DNA of 64,000 nucleotides from Streptomyces sp. WAC 01529 (GTDB taxonomy: Bacteria; Actinomycetota; Actinomycetes; Streptomycetales; Streptomycetaceae), in assembly GCF_003945545.1 (NCBI RefSeq), contig NZ_CP029617.1, forward strand, positions 4,759,001 through 4,823,000, read 5' to 3'. The notes below the pieces were generated by a model that was not told where the DNA came from, did not search any database, and worked only from the letters and a program-made list of their open reading frames with translations. How positions within the stretch are numbered: position 1 is the stretch's first letter; each line of letters begins with the position of its first letter. Position numbers and translations under genes: made by a program. Positions 18,901-26,669 of the stretch are shown here, piece by piece.

Positions 18901-20624
18901 ACGCGGTCGGTCCAGGACGTGATGCGGGAGCGGCTGTCGTAGGTGAGCGTCAGGGGCAGGCCGCTGGAGTTGTGGACCTCGGCGAGGTTGCCGTCGGCGC
19001 CGTAGACGAAGCGCCGCAGGGTGGTGCCTTCGGGCCCGTCATCGGGGTTGCGCAGGCGGAGGCCGACGACGCGGTCGCGCCGGGTGTCGACGTGGAGATG
19101 GCGGCCTGCCGAGTCGCGTACGGCGGTGGGAACGCCCTTCTTGTCACGGTCGACGTCGACGCGCAAGCCGTTGCGATCGGTGATCGCGGCCAGCGGCATC
19201 GTGAAGGCGGAGCCACTCGCTCCGGGGCTTCCGGTGGGGGCGAAGTGGCGGGTGAAGCCCGTGGCCGGGTCGGTGATGCGCAGGGGCGCGCCCGGCTCCC
19301 CGTCCCAGTCGAGCGGCCAGCGAGGGCCTTCCAGGGGCATGACCGAGGCACCGGGCCGGGGCACCGGGTAGAGCAGGATCATGCCGTCCTCGGCGGCGAA
19401 GGCGACGCCCTCGTCGTCGAGTTCGAGGCGTTCGTCGAGCGTGGAGGCCCACGAGGGGCCGAACCACTGGCCCCATCGGTACGTCGACAGATGGGTGCGC
19501 CGGAGAGCGAGCGGGAGCAGCCCCGGGAGGTCGACGTCGGTCTCCTCCATGATCATCTCGCCGGAGACCATGTCGACGGGGTCGCCGTTCTTGCAGCGGC
19601 TCCCCGCCTTCTTGCCGGACGCGACGGCGTCGTCGGCCCCCTTGCGCAGCCCGCCCTTGCCCAGGCCCTTGGCCATGCTCTTGAGGCCCTTGCCGAGTTT
19701 GGCGGCGGTGGTCAGGCCCTTCATGCCGGGTACGCAGTCCAGCGCGGCGAACGCGACATCCATCAGGCCCGCCTGGCCTTTTCGGTATTTGTTGAGGGTG
19801 TCGGCCAGCACGATCGCCCCGGCGATGATGACGATGGCGGCGAGGATGGGGCCACCGACGATCATCGCGATGATGCCGACGACGGCGACGACGACCTTGC
19901 AGATCTCGACGATGGTGTCCCAGTTGTCGGAGACCCAGTCGCCTATCTCCTCCCACCACTTGCGGTTGCGTATGCCCGCGTCGGAGGCCTCGTCGATCTT
20001 CCGCTTCGCGGCTCCGGCGGCCTCCTGACGCATCTTGCGGGCGTCCTCGGCCATCTTCTTCGCCGCGTCAAGGGCGCTCTTGGCGGCGGTGACGTCCGAC
20101 TTCGCGGAGGCCTGCGCCTTCTCGGCGGAGGCGGCGTTGCGGGTGGCGGCCTTGACCTTGTCCGGGTCCGGCTTCGGCACATCCTTGCCCGAGCCCTTGT
20201 CGGCCTCCTTGCCCGCCTTCTCCACCCAGGAGTCGGCCGAGGTGAGGCGGGACTTGGCGGAGGACAGGTCGGCCTGGGCCTCGCGGCCCTTGGCCAGGGC
20301 CTTGTCGGCCAGGGACTGGGCGCGCTCCAGCTCCGGCCAGTACGCGGCGAGCGCGTCCCCGGCCATGCCGTAGGACTTCTTGAGCTTCTTCAGCTTCTCC
20401 GGGGCCTTCTCGAACTTCTCCGTGAAGCCCTCGGCGGTCTTGCCCGCCCACTTGAGGATCGCGTCCTCGCCCGCCATCCCCTTGATGTCCCGCAGCACCT
20501 TGCCGACATCGTCGGAGAAGTCGTGCAGGTCCTTGGCGAGCTTGCGCACCCGGTCCGGGTCGCCCGGCGTCGGGTCCTTGTCCAGGTCCAGGACATGCCA
20601 ATCCCGCGGCCGATGGCCCCCCAT
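15936..20624 (-). CDS. RHS-repeat polymorphic toxin with C-terminal YwqJ-like deaminase
   Basis: A 1562-residue protein. Residues 1-210 are charged, helical and Ala/Lys rich, like WXG/ESX-type export regions. Residues 239-275 are strongly hydrophobic, with room for one or two membrane helices. A DUF6531-like start (CKNGDPVDMVSGEM, about 344) leads into long YD/RHS repeats. The RHS core ends near LNYNYQRHYDPETGQYASVD and DPLGLAP. The last 143 residues are the toxin: HGKCGEAEALS gives the C-x-E deaminase motif (Cys1503, Glu1505) and CDSCKF the zinc pair (Cys1544, Cys1547), as in YwqJ-like nucleic-acid deaminases. The ATG follows a GGGGGAG site. It forms an operon with the immunity genes. Confidence 0.9.
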   Translation of the reverse strand: MGGHRPRDWHVLDLDKDPTPGDPDRVRKLAKDLHDFSDDVGKVLRDIKGMAGEDAILKWAGKTAEGFTEKFEKAPEKLKKLKKSYGMAGDALAAYWPELERAQSLADKALAKGREAQADLSSAKSRLTSADSWVEKAGKEADKGSGKDVPKPDPDKVKAATRNAASAEKAQASAKSDVTAAKSALDAAKKMAEDARKMRQEAAGAAKRKIDEASDAGIRNRKWWEEIGDWVSDNWDTIVEICKVVVAVVGIIAMIVGGPILAAIVIIAGAIVLADTLNKYRKGQAGLMDVAFAALDCVPGMKGLTTAAKLGKGLKSMAKGLGKGGLRKGADDAVASGKKAGSRCKNGDPVDMVSGEMIMEETDVDLPGLLPLALRRTHLSTYRWGQWFGPSWASTLDERLELDDEGVAFAAEDGMILLYPVPRPGASVMPLEGPRWPLDWDGEPGAPLRITDPATGFTRHFAPTGSPGASGSAFTMPLAAITDRNGLRVDVDRDKKGVPTAVRDSAGRHLHVDTRRDRVVGLRLRNPDDGPEGTTLRRFVYGADGNLAEVHNSSGLPLTLTYDSRSRITSWTDRVGCWYRFTYDDQDRCVTGEGADGRLSCTIAYDDENRTTRYTDSLGNTTTYRHNELRQLVAQTDPLGHTTCSEWDRYDRLLSRTDPLGRTTRYVYDADGAPTAVIRPDGSRELAQNGIHGQPVTVTQADGHIWHLEYDERGNLTGETDPTGARISYRYNDLGGLTAITDAAGRTAVLEPDATGQPRSSTDAEGCTTHFERDAFGRLVAQTGPDGSVTRFEWTPEGKLSRRILPDGSTEHHVYDGEGNLVEHTDTLGQVTRFEYSGFDLPSARVNPDGSRLEFTYDGELRVTSVTNQLGAAWRYFYDEAGRLVREQDFGGRTQSYRFDAAGHLVGQTNGAGQSIEYVRDAFGKVLEERTPEGVTAYAYDPVGNVRRVTSGHTELTYERDARGRVLAETCDGATVRSAYDVLGRRTRRVTPSGAESVWEYDGRDRPVLLRTAGRTVAFGYDEAGREVERRSGATVLSQTWDADGRLGSQTLTADGGSSGAPGPRLLQHRAYRYRPDGAVTGISDLLGGDRVLDVDGTGRVTGVRAATWSERYAYDPAGNLTRAEWQGSAGSRPGTPGGGEPAAHGSAGRGSGEVRYEFDAQGRVVVRRKKRLSRKPDVWRYAWDSQDRLVGVTTPDGTKWGYRYDPFGRRVAKERFGPDGRTVVEEVTFAWDGFVLAEQVTRRGDEAPTCTVWDWEPDRFSPVTQVDRVVREEGAQGRGREQEQEQGPEQGPEHGRRGHGQGRSQEWVDAQFYSIVTDLVGTPTELVGDEGELAWRARTTVWGAPLGEAEREGAYCPLRFPGQYHDPESALNYNYQRHYDPETGQYASVDPLGLAPGPNPRAYVPNPFTAVDPLGLAPDCETAARDAARRRAQEEQDAPTGQSKKTRPTSAAGLSVPGHETPFTGANIKGGADVQHDLHPAVRDAYDRAPAELRALGQHGKCGEAEALSNAMKAGVDPRGGVMAAVDVRAAGNPAHQRPKEACDSCKFVLDRLGVREAPLS

Positions 20625-20825
20625 GTGTCTCCCCCGTCACACCGCAACACACGTGATCGTGCTCGAACGCAAAGCTACTGCCCTGGACGCGCACCCCGCC
20701 AAGTCGGTTCTGCGGAACGGGAGGTTCCACTTTCTGGTGAACCGTGGAGGCTCCCACCTCCCCCCTCCCGCACCGGCCTCGTCAAGCCGCTTCCGGCGCG
20801 GCTCAGGATCCGTATTCTCTGGATC

Positions 20826-21653
20826 ATGGCCGCTCCCCTCGCATATGCACTCATCGCCACTGACCTGGACGGGACGCTGCTGCGCGGCGACGACACGGTC
20901 TCCGACCGGTCGCGGCGGGCGCTGGCCGCCGCGGGCGAGAGGGGCGCGCGGCACCTCGTGGTGACCGGGCGGCCCGCGCCCCGGGTGCGGCCCCTGATCC
21001 GCGACCTCGGCTATGACGGCCTCGCCGTCTGCGGGCAGGGAGCGCAGCTCTACGACGCCGGGGCGCACCGCATGGTGTGGTCGGTGACGCTCGACCGCGA
21101 GCTGGCCGAGGTCGCGCTCGGGAAGATCGAGGCGGAGGTCGGGCAGGTCTTCGCCGCCGTCGACCAGGACGGCGTGGACGGCCTCACCCTCATCGAGCCC
21201 GGGTACGACATGCCGCACCCCACGCTCCCCGCGGTGCGCGTGCCCCACCGTGACGTGCTGTGGGAGCTGCCCATCAGCAAGGTGCTCGTGCGGCATCCGA
21301 GGCTGGCGGACGAGGAGTTGGCGGAGGTGGCGCGCGGGGCGGTGGGCTCGCTCGCCACGGTGACGATGTCGGGGCCCGGCACCGTGGAGCTCCAGCCGAG
21401 CGGGGTGACCAAGGCGACGGGCCTTGCCCTGGCCGCCGAGCGGATGGGGCTGACGGCCGCCGACACGGTCGCCTTCGGGGACATGCCGAACGACATCCCC
21501 ATGTTCCTGTGGGCGGCCCACGGCGTGGCGATGGCCAACGCCCACAGCGAGCTGAAGTCGGTGGCGGACGAGCTGACCCGCACGAACGAGGAGGACGGGA
21601 TCGCGGTCGTCCTGGAGCGCTTACTCGCGGCCGGGACGGACGTCCAGCTCTGA
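20826..21653 (+). CDS. HAD-superfamily phosphatase (Cof type)
   Basis: A 275-residue HAD IIB hydrolase, likely acting on small phosphorylated metabolites. Motif I is ATDLDGTLL (Asp13 nucleophile, Asp15), motif II VVTGRP, and motif IV VAFGDMPNDIPM with the acidic pair. The ATG at 20826 is used; long frames reaching in from 17418 are shadows of the RHS gene. Codon 266 (21621-21623) is TTA, the rarest codon in Streptomyces, which needs the bldA tRNA-Leu, so expression may depend on developmental stage. The last 25 bp around the stop are duplicated directly downstream. Confidence 0.88.
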   Translation: MAAPLAYALIATDLDGTLLRGDDTVSDRSRRALAAAGERGARHLVVTGRPAPRVRPLIRDLGYDGLAVCGQGAQLYDAGAHRMVWSVTLDRELAEVALGKIEAEVGQVFAAVDQDGVDGLTLIEPGYDMPHPTLPAVRVPHRDVLWELPISKVLVRHPRLADEELAEVARGAVGSLATVTMSGPGTVELQPSGVTKATGLALAAERMGLTAADTVAFGDMPNDIPMFLWAAHGVAMANAHSELKSVADELTRTNEEDGIAVVLERLLAAGTDVQL

Positions 21654-21680
21654 GACCGGGACGGACGTCCAGCTCTGAGA
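21631..21680 (+). repeat. Perfect 25-bp tandem duplication over the HAD gene stop
   Basis: Bases 21631-21655 and 21656-21680 are identical. The TGA at 21651-21653 lies in the first copy, so the second copy is untranslated. Confidence 0.95.
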
Positions 21681-21698
21681 AGCGGGGAGCGGACCGGC

Positions 21699-23705
21699 TC
21701 ACCCCGCCGTGCGGCGGATCCGGCGCTCCCAGGTGCGGTGGAAGACGACCTCGTCGCCGTCGCGGCAGATCACCTCGTCCGTGGTGAGGAAGTCCGCCGC
21801 GTCGCAGGTGATCTCCGAGTGCGTCTCGATCCTGGCGTCCCAGCCGAGTTCGGGGCGGTGCAGACGGATCGTCCAGTCGGAGCGGGCGCGGGCGCTCAGC
21901 GGATCGTTCTCGTGGATCGTGTACGTCTCCACGGCGTCCTCGGTGAGCTCGAGCCCGTCGGGGTACACGCGCGTACCGCCGCAGCGCGGGTCGACCTCAA
22001 GGCGCCACTCGCCCTTGGCGACATCGCGTACGACCAGGCGTTCGGGGCGCTCCTCGTCGAGCGTCGCCGGATGGACCACGCCGAGCGGCGCGGACTGCTC
22101 GGGGGGCTCGAAGGTGATCGCCGGGTCCAAGCCGCCGGTGCGGACCGGCAGTTCCAGGGAGCTGCCGACCGGGTGCAGGGTGAAGCCCGCCGAGTCCGCC
22201 TGCGGCCAGATCCACGGCCAGTAAGCGGAGGAGACCGCGAGGCGGATGCGGTGGCCCGGCGCGAAGGTGTGGCCGATGCCGGTCAGCTCGAAGGCCACGT
22301 CCTCGGTGGCGCCGAGCGGCCACGCGTCCGCGCGGTCCCCGCCGTGGCGGGCGGAGAGGTTCAGCACGCCCCGGGTGACGAGCGTGGACGAGCCGTCCGG
22401 CGCGATGTCGCACAGACGGGCGATCGCCTGGCCGAACGGCACGTCCATGCGGAGCCGCAGGGTCACTTTCGGGCGCCCCAGGATCCGTACCTCGGAGGGG
22501 ACCTCGAATTCGAAGCACGCCGACTTCGCGTCCTCGTCGCGCTGGTCGGGCGGCAGGTCGGCGTCGTTGCCGGACGGGCGGAAGCGGCCCGCGTCCAGAC
22601 CGGTGTGCTGCGGGGAGTTGACCAGTACGGGGTTGCCCTGCAGGGCGTAGGTGGTGGGTGTGACGTGCGGGGAGGGCCAGGAGGGGTCGCCGACCCAGCC
22701 CCCGCGCAGCTCCGGGCGGGCCGTCACCGGCGGGTGCGAGTCGCTGATCCAGGAGCGGAGCTTCGGTTCGGCCATGACGCCCGTGTCGACGCCCTTGAGG
22801 TGGTGGTCCCACCAGCGCAGCGTCTCCTGGAGGAAGCCGATCGCCGGGCCCGGCGGCAGGCCCCGGTCGGGGTACTGGTGCGGCCACGGGCCGATCAGGC
22901 CCCGCACCCGGTCGTCGGGGAGGTGCGCGACCAGGCGCAGGACCGTGTCCCGGTACGGGTCGTGCCAGCCGCCCACCGCGAGGACGGCGGCGCCGATCGC
23001 GGAGCGGTTTTCGCGGACGCTGCCGTGCCGCCAGTAGTCGTCGCGGGTCTGGTGGTCCAGCCAGGTGTGGATGGGGGGCTCGACGGCCTCCAGGCGCGTC
23101 AGCCACATCGCGCGCCACACGTCGCCCACGTGGTACGGATCCGGCGGGCGCGATACGAAGGCCAGCGTCGCCGCCGCCCCCGCGTGCATGCCCGCCGCCA
23201 GGACGGAACCACCCATGTAGTGCCCGCCGTCGTCGAAGCCGTCGTCCGCCGAGCAGACCGTGACGACCGCCTTGAGCGGCTCGGGCGCGAGGGCCGCGAT
23301 CCGCAGCGCCTCGGAGCCGCCCCGCGAGATGCCGAACATGCCGACCTTCCCGGTCGACCACTCCTGCCCGGCCAGCCAGTTCACCACCTCGACACCGTCG
23401 GCCGCCTCCTGCCCGCGGTGCTCGTCGGCGGGCACGCCCTCGCTGTTGCCGTGCCCGCGGGCGTCGACGCGCACGGACGCGTAGCCGTGGCCCGCGTACC
23501 AGGGGTGGCGCTGCCAGTCGCGCGCCGCCGTCCGGTCGCTGAGGCGGGAGGGCAGGTATTCGAGGAGTACGGGAACGGGCTCGTCGGTCACCGGGCGCCA
23601 TACGCGCGCGAAGAGCGTGGTCCCGTCGGCGAGGGGTACGCGAATGTCCTCGTGCGTCGTCTCGTACGGGAAGTCGGTGCCGGACCGGATCTTCGGGTGC
23701 GTCAT
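21699..23705 (-). CDS. CocE/NonD family hydrolase
   Basis: A 668-residue X-Pro dipeptidyl-peptidase / cocaine-esterase type alpha/beta hydrolase. The nucleophile elbow is GISRGGS (Ser127), where the commoner form is GxSYGG; DARGHGNSEG at about 81-90 is the usual oxyanion-side segment. The C-terminal half carries the jelly-roll domain of the family (from about 350 on). The substrate is unknown; there is no signal peptide, so it is probably cytoplasmic. It is divergent from the polyprenyl diphosphate synthase gene across 292 bp and convergent with the HAD gene. Confidence 0.88.
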   Translation of the reverse strand: MTHPKIRSGTDFPYETTHEDIRVPLADGTTLFARVWRPVTDEPVPVLLEYLPSRLSDRTAARDWQRHPWYAGHGYASVRVDARGHGNSEGVPADEHRGQEAADGVEVVNWLAGQEWSTGKVGMFGISRGGSEALRIAALAPEPLKAVVTVCSADDGFDDGGHYMGGSVLAAGMHAGAAATLAFVSRPPDPYHVGDVWRAMWLTRLEAVEPPIHTWLDHQTRDDYWRHGSVRENRSAIGAAVLAVGGWHDPYRDTVLRLVAHLPDDRVRGLIGPWPHQYPDRGLPPGPAIGFLQETLRWWDHHLKGVDTGVMAEPKLRSWISDSHPPVTARPELRGGWVGDPSWPSPHVTPTTYALQGNPVLVNSPQHTGLDAGRFRPSGNDADLPPDQRDEDAKSACFEFEVPSEVRILGRPKVTLRLRMDVPFGQAIARLCDIAPDGSSTLVTRGVLNLSARHGGDRADAWPLGATEDVAFELTGIGHTFAPGHRIRLAVSSAYWPWIWPQADSAGFTLHPVGSSLELPVRTGGLDPAITFEPPEQSAPLGVVHPATLDEERPERLVVRDVAKGEWRLEVDPRCGGTRVYPDGLELTEDAVETYTIHENDPLSARARSDWTIRLHRPELGWDARIETHSEITCDAADFLTTDEVICRDGDEVVFHRTWERRIRRTAG

Positions 23706-23997
23706 GGGGAGACCTCGTACTCAGCGGTAGTACGGGACAAAGCGGTTTCTCCCGGTCTTACGTGCCCAGTGGTGCGGAAAGGGCGTCTTGGTCGTATGGG
23801 CTGATCAAGAACATACCGGTGGTGATCGCAGGTCGCCCGGCCGCGTTTGTGCGGGCAGGTGCTCGCTGTGATCGAAAGGCGACCGGATACGCTGACTTGA
23901 GTGATGGCAGCGACACATCGACAAACCGTGTCATCGACCGAGATCCAATGATCGACCGAGTTCGCCATGTGATCGTCAGCAGACAGGAGAACCTCTC

Positions 23998-25008
23998 GTG
24001 ACCGTCGTCGGGCCTTTTGGGCTGAGCGTGCGGGACCAGGCTCTCGAAGCCGATGTCCAGGCAGGGTTGGCGGCTGTCGAGGAGGGCCTCCTGGAGGCCA
24101 CCAAGAGCGAGGTCCCCTTCATCACGGAAGCCGCCCAGCACCTCGTCCGTGCCGGGGGAAAGCGTTTCCGCCCGCTGCTCGTGATGCTCGCCTCCCAGTT
24201 CGGCGACCCGTACGCGCCGGGCATCGTGCCCTCCGCCGTGGTCGTCGAGCTGACGCACCTCGCGACGCTCTACCACGACGACGTGATGGACGAGGCGGAT
24301 GTACGCCGCGGCGTCGAGAGCGCCAACCAGCGCTGGGGCAACTCCGTGGCCGTGCTGACCGGTGACTTCCTCTTCGCCCGCGCCTCCTACATCCTGGCCG
24401 ACCTCGGCCCGGAGGCCGTCCGCATCCAGGCGGAGGCGTTCGAACGCCTGGTGACCGGCCAGATCCTGGAGACCGCGGGGCCCAGCGAGGGGCGCGACCC
24501 GGTCGACCACTACCTCGACGTGCTCGGCGGCAAGACCGGCTCGCTGGTCGCCGTCGCCTGCCGGTTCGGCGCGATGATGTCCGGCGCCGACGAGACGGTC
24601 GTGGACGTCCTGACGCAGTACGGCGAGCGGCTCGGCGTCGCCTTCCAGCTCGCCGACGACGTGCTCGACATCGCCTCCGACTCGCACGAGTCCGGCAAGA
24701 CGCCGGGCACGGACCTGCGCGAGGGCATCCCCACGCTGCCGGTCCTGCGGCTGCGCGAGCGCGTGGCGCGGTTCGGCCTGCCCGAGGACATCGCCCTGAG
24801 CGAGCTGCTCGCCTCCGACCTCACCGACGACGCCCGGCACGCCGAGGCGCTCTCCCTGCTGCGCGCGCACCCTGCCCTGGAGCAGGCCCGCCGGGACACC
24901 GTGCGGTACGCGGAGGAGGCGCGGGCCGCGCTGGCGCCGCTGCCGGAGTGCGACGCGAAGATCTCGCTGGTGGAGCTCTGCGACCTGGTGGTGCACCGGG
25001 CCGGCTGA
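23998..25008 (+). CDS. Polyprenyl (long-chain trans-isoprenyl) diphosphate synthase
   Basis: A 336-residue prenyltransferase that extends farnesyl or geranylgeranyl diphosphate with isopentenyl diphosphate; in actinomycetes the likely product is the menaquinone side chain. The first Asp-rich motif is DDVMD at residues 94-98 (within LYHDDVMDEADVRRG) and the second is in QLADDVLDIASD. GGKRFRP binds the diphosphate. The GTG start has an AGGAGA site at 23985-23990. Menaquinone is the electron acceptor of the neighbouring nuo complexes, so the location makes metabolic sense. Confidence 0.9.
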   Translation: MTVVGPFGLSVRDQALEADVQAGLAAVEEGLLEATKSEVPFITEAAQHLVRAGGKRFRPLLVMLASQFGDPYAPGIVPSAVVVELTHLATLYHDDVMDEADVRRGVESANQRWGNSVAVLTGDFLFARASYILADLGPEAVRIQAEAFERLVTGQILETAGPSEGRDPVDHYLDVLGGKTGSLVAVACRFGAMMSGADETVVDVLTQYGERLGVAFQLADDVLDIASDSHESGKTPGTDLREGIPTLPVLRLRERVARFGLPEDIALSELLASDLTDDARHAEALSLLRAHPALEQARRDTVRYAEEARAALAPLPECDAKISLVELCDLVVHRAG

Positions 25009-25054
25009 GTGACCAGGGCCGACTGGGCCGACTGGGCCAACCAGTACTGACGAT

Positions 25055-25094
25055 CGGCGGCGCCATCCCCTACGGGTCGGGGGAGGCGCCGCCG
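25055..25094 (+). terminator. Terminator after the polyprenyl diphosphate synthase
   Basis: A 10-bp perfect stem, CGGCGGCGCC (25055-25064) with GGCGCCGCCG (25085-25094), encloses a 20-nt loop that can itself pair (CCCC with GGGG). It begins 47 nt after the stop. A 9-bp repeat (GGCCGACTG, two copies) precedes it. Confidence 0.6.
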
Positions 25095-25235
25095 CTTCAT
25101 GTCATCCCTGGGCAGTACGTGGAGTTGAGCCCGGGGTCTGACGCTTTGGGGCGGCCGATTTGGTCGGATAGAACCCAGCAGGAACCACCACTCCTGACCA
25201 ATTCGGGTGAGAATGGCGGCGCGGGGTGGACGATG

Positions 25236-25283
25236 GCACGTACGCATGTATGCACGTACAGGGATGTACAGCACGTACAGGGA
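25236..25283 (+). promoter_or_regulatory. Triple GCACGTAC repeat upstream of the LolA-like gene
   Basis: GCACGTAC occurs at 25236-25243, 25252-25259 and 25271-25278. The last two belong to a 13-bp perfect direct repeat (25252-25264 and 25271-25283). Spacings are 16 and 19 bp, and the block ends about 35 bp before the ATG. It could be an operator array; the binding protein is unknown. Confidence 0.45.
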
Positions 25284-25316
25284 AGGCCGCCGCCGACCAC
25301 GGAGGTAGGGCACACA

Positions 25317-26573
25317 ATGGCACCGTACGAACCGGAACAGGACACCAGTGAGGCCGGGGAGCCGCGCGTCGGCCGCCGCAAGGCGGCCCGTTACGCGGTC
25401 CCGGTCGCGGTGGCGGGGGTGGCGGCGGCGACCATCGGGCTCGTCCCGGCGCTCGCCACCTCGGGCGACCCGGATCTGCCGAAGGTCACCGCTCAGGAAC
25501 TCGTCGAGAAGATCGCCGCGTCGGACACGCAGCGGCTCTCCGGCAACGTCAAGATCAGTACGGATCTGGGTCTGCCGTCGATGGGCGGCATGGCGGGCGG
25601 TCTCGCCGGCGGTGGCGGCGCGGGCCGCGACGGCGAGGGCGAGGGCTCGGCCGCCGACCCCAAGGCCAAGCTGATGGAACTGGCCTCGGGTACGCACACG
25701 CTGCGGGTCGCGGCCGATGGCCCCGACAAGCAGAAGGTGTCCGTCCTAGGGGACGCCTCCGAGTACAGCCTGATCCACGACGGCGACGAGCTGTGGGCGT
25801 ACGACAGCGCGTCGAACGAGGCGTACCACGCGAAGGCGCCCGAGGACGCGAAGGACCGGGGCCCGAAGGAATCCGACGTCCCGAAGGGCGCGGCCGAGGA
25901 TCTGCCCGCCACGCCCAAGGAGTTCGCCGAGCAGGCGCTGAAGGCCGTCGACGACACGACGTCCGTGAAGGTCGACGGGACCGCGCAGGTCGCGGGCCGT
26001 GACGCGTACCGCCTGGTCATCAAGCCGAAGCAGAGCGGTTCCACGATCGGGCAGATCACGGTCGCCGTGGACGCGAAGACGGGTACGCCGCTCAAGTTCA
26101 CCCTGACCCCGGCCTCCGGGGGCGCGGCGGTGATCGACGCGGGCTTCACCAAGGTCGACTTCGGGAAGCCGTCGGCGGACACGTTCGACTTCGCGCCGCC
26201 CAAGGGCGCGAAGGTCACCGAGGCCGAGGAGCACGCCGGGGACGGCCGTGACGCCGAGGACAGGAACAAGGGCGGCAAGGAGTTCAAGGAAGAGGACCTC
26301 AACGACCTGAAGGTCATCGGCGAGGGCTGGAACGCGATCGCCGAGCTGAAGCTGCCGGGCGGCAAGGGCCTGCCGACGGCCGGTTCGGGCGACGTCCCGC
26401 CGGACGCGCAGAAGCTGCTGGACTCGCTGGGCGACCAGGTGAGCGGCGAGTTCGGCTCCGGCACGGTCTTCTCGACCCGACTGGTCAACGCCCTCGTCAC
26501 CGACGACGGCACGGTGTACGCGGGTGCGGTCACGAAGGACGCGCTCGTCAAGGCGGCGAACGCGGCCCACTAG
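25317..26573 (+). CDS. LolA-like / DUF2092-type secreted or membrane-anchored protein
   Basis: A 418-residue protein with one N-terminal hydrophobic segment (about 27-46, YAVPVAVAGVAAATIGLVPA), so it is exported or anchored. The rest is hydrophilic and resembles LolA/RseB-fold proteins that bind lipid or act as sensors, with a Gly-rich linker at about 85-105. The ATG at 25317 has GGAGG at 25301-25305. The ABC exporter genes follow 96 bp later, a pairing common in Streptomyces to my knowledge. The function is not established; a cell-surface lipid or lipoprotein carrier is one possibility. Confidence 0.75.
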   Translation: MAPYEPEQDTSEAGEPRVGRRKAARYAVPVAVAGVAAATIGLVPALATSGDPDLPKVTAQELVEKIAASDTQRLSGNVKISTDLGLPSMGGMAGGLAGGGGAGRDGEGEGSAADPKAKLMELASGTHTLRVAADGPDKQKVSVLGDASEYSLIHDGDELWAYDSASNEAYHAKAPEDAKDRGPKESDVPKGAAEDLPATPKEFAEQALKAVDDTTSVKVDGTAQVAGRDAYRLVIKPKQSGSTIGQITVAVDAKTGTPLKFTLTPASGGAAVIDAGFTKVDFGKPSADTFDFAPPKGAKVTEAEEHAGDGRDAEDRNKGGKEFKEEDLNDLKVIGEGWNAIAELKLPGGKGLPTAGSGDVPPDAQKLLDSLGDQVSGEFGSGTVFSTRLVNALVTDDGTVYAGAVTKDALVKAANAAH

Positions 26574-26587
26574 GCGTGGGGCCTGTT

Positions 26588-26631
26588 CGGTGTTCCTCGG
26601 TGCCGCCGGGTGGCGGCACCGAGGAACACCG
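26588..26631 (+). terminator. Strong terminator after the LolA-like gene
   Basis: A perfect 20-bp stem (26588-26607 with 26612-26631) and a GGGT loop begin 15 nt after the stop. It separates the LolA-like gene from the ABC transporter operon. Confidence 0.8.
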
Positions 26632-26669
26632 CGCGTCGGGAGCCGGGAGCCGGGTGACAGGAGGAAGCG

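Larger units (their letters stand above)
25009..25316. other. Intergenic region of 308 bp before the LolA-like gene
   Basis: No gene is seen here. It holds the terminator at 25055-25094 and, nearer the LolA-like gene, three copies of GCACGTAC (25236, 25252, 25271). In-frame ATGs such as 25234 exist but lack the strong GGAGG that precedes 25317. Confidence 0.6.

Noticed and set aside
17418..21653. A 1411-codon open frame on the + strand
   Set aside because: It runs antisense through the RHS gene; only its 3' part from 20826 has HAD motifs. The rest is a codon-bias shadow.
23706..23997. GTACT/AGTAC at 23717-23733 and ATCGACCGAG repeats as operators
   Set aside because: The arms are only 5 bp and the repeats short; by chance such matches are common. 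I could not support a regulatory call.
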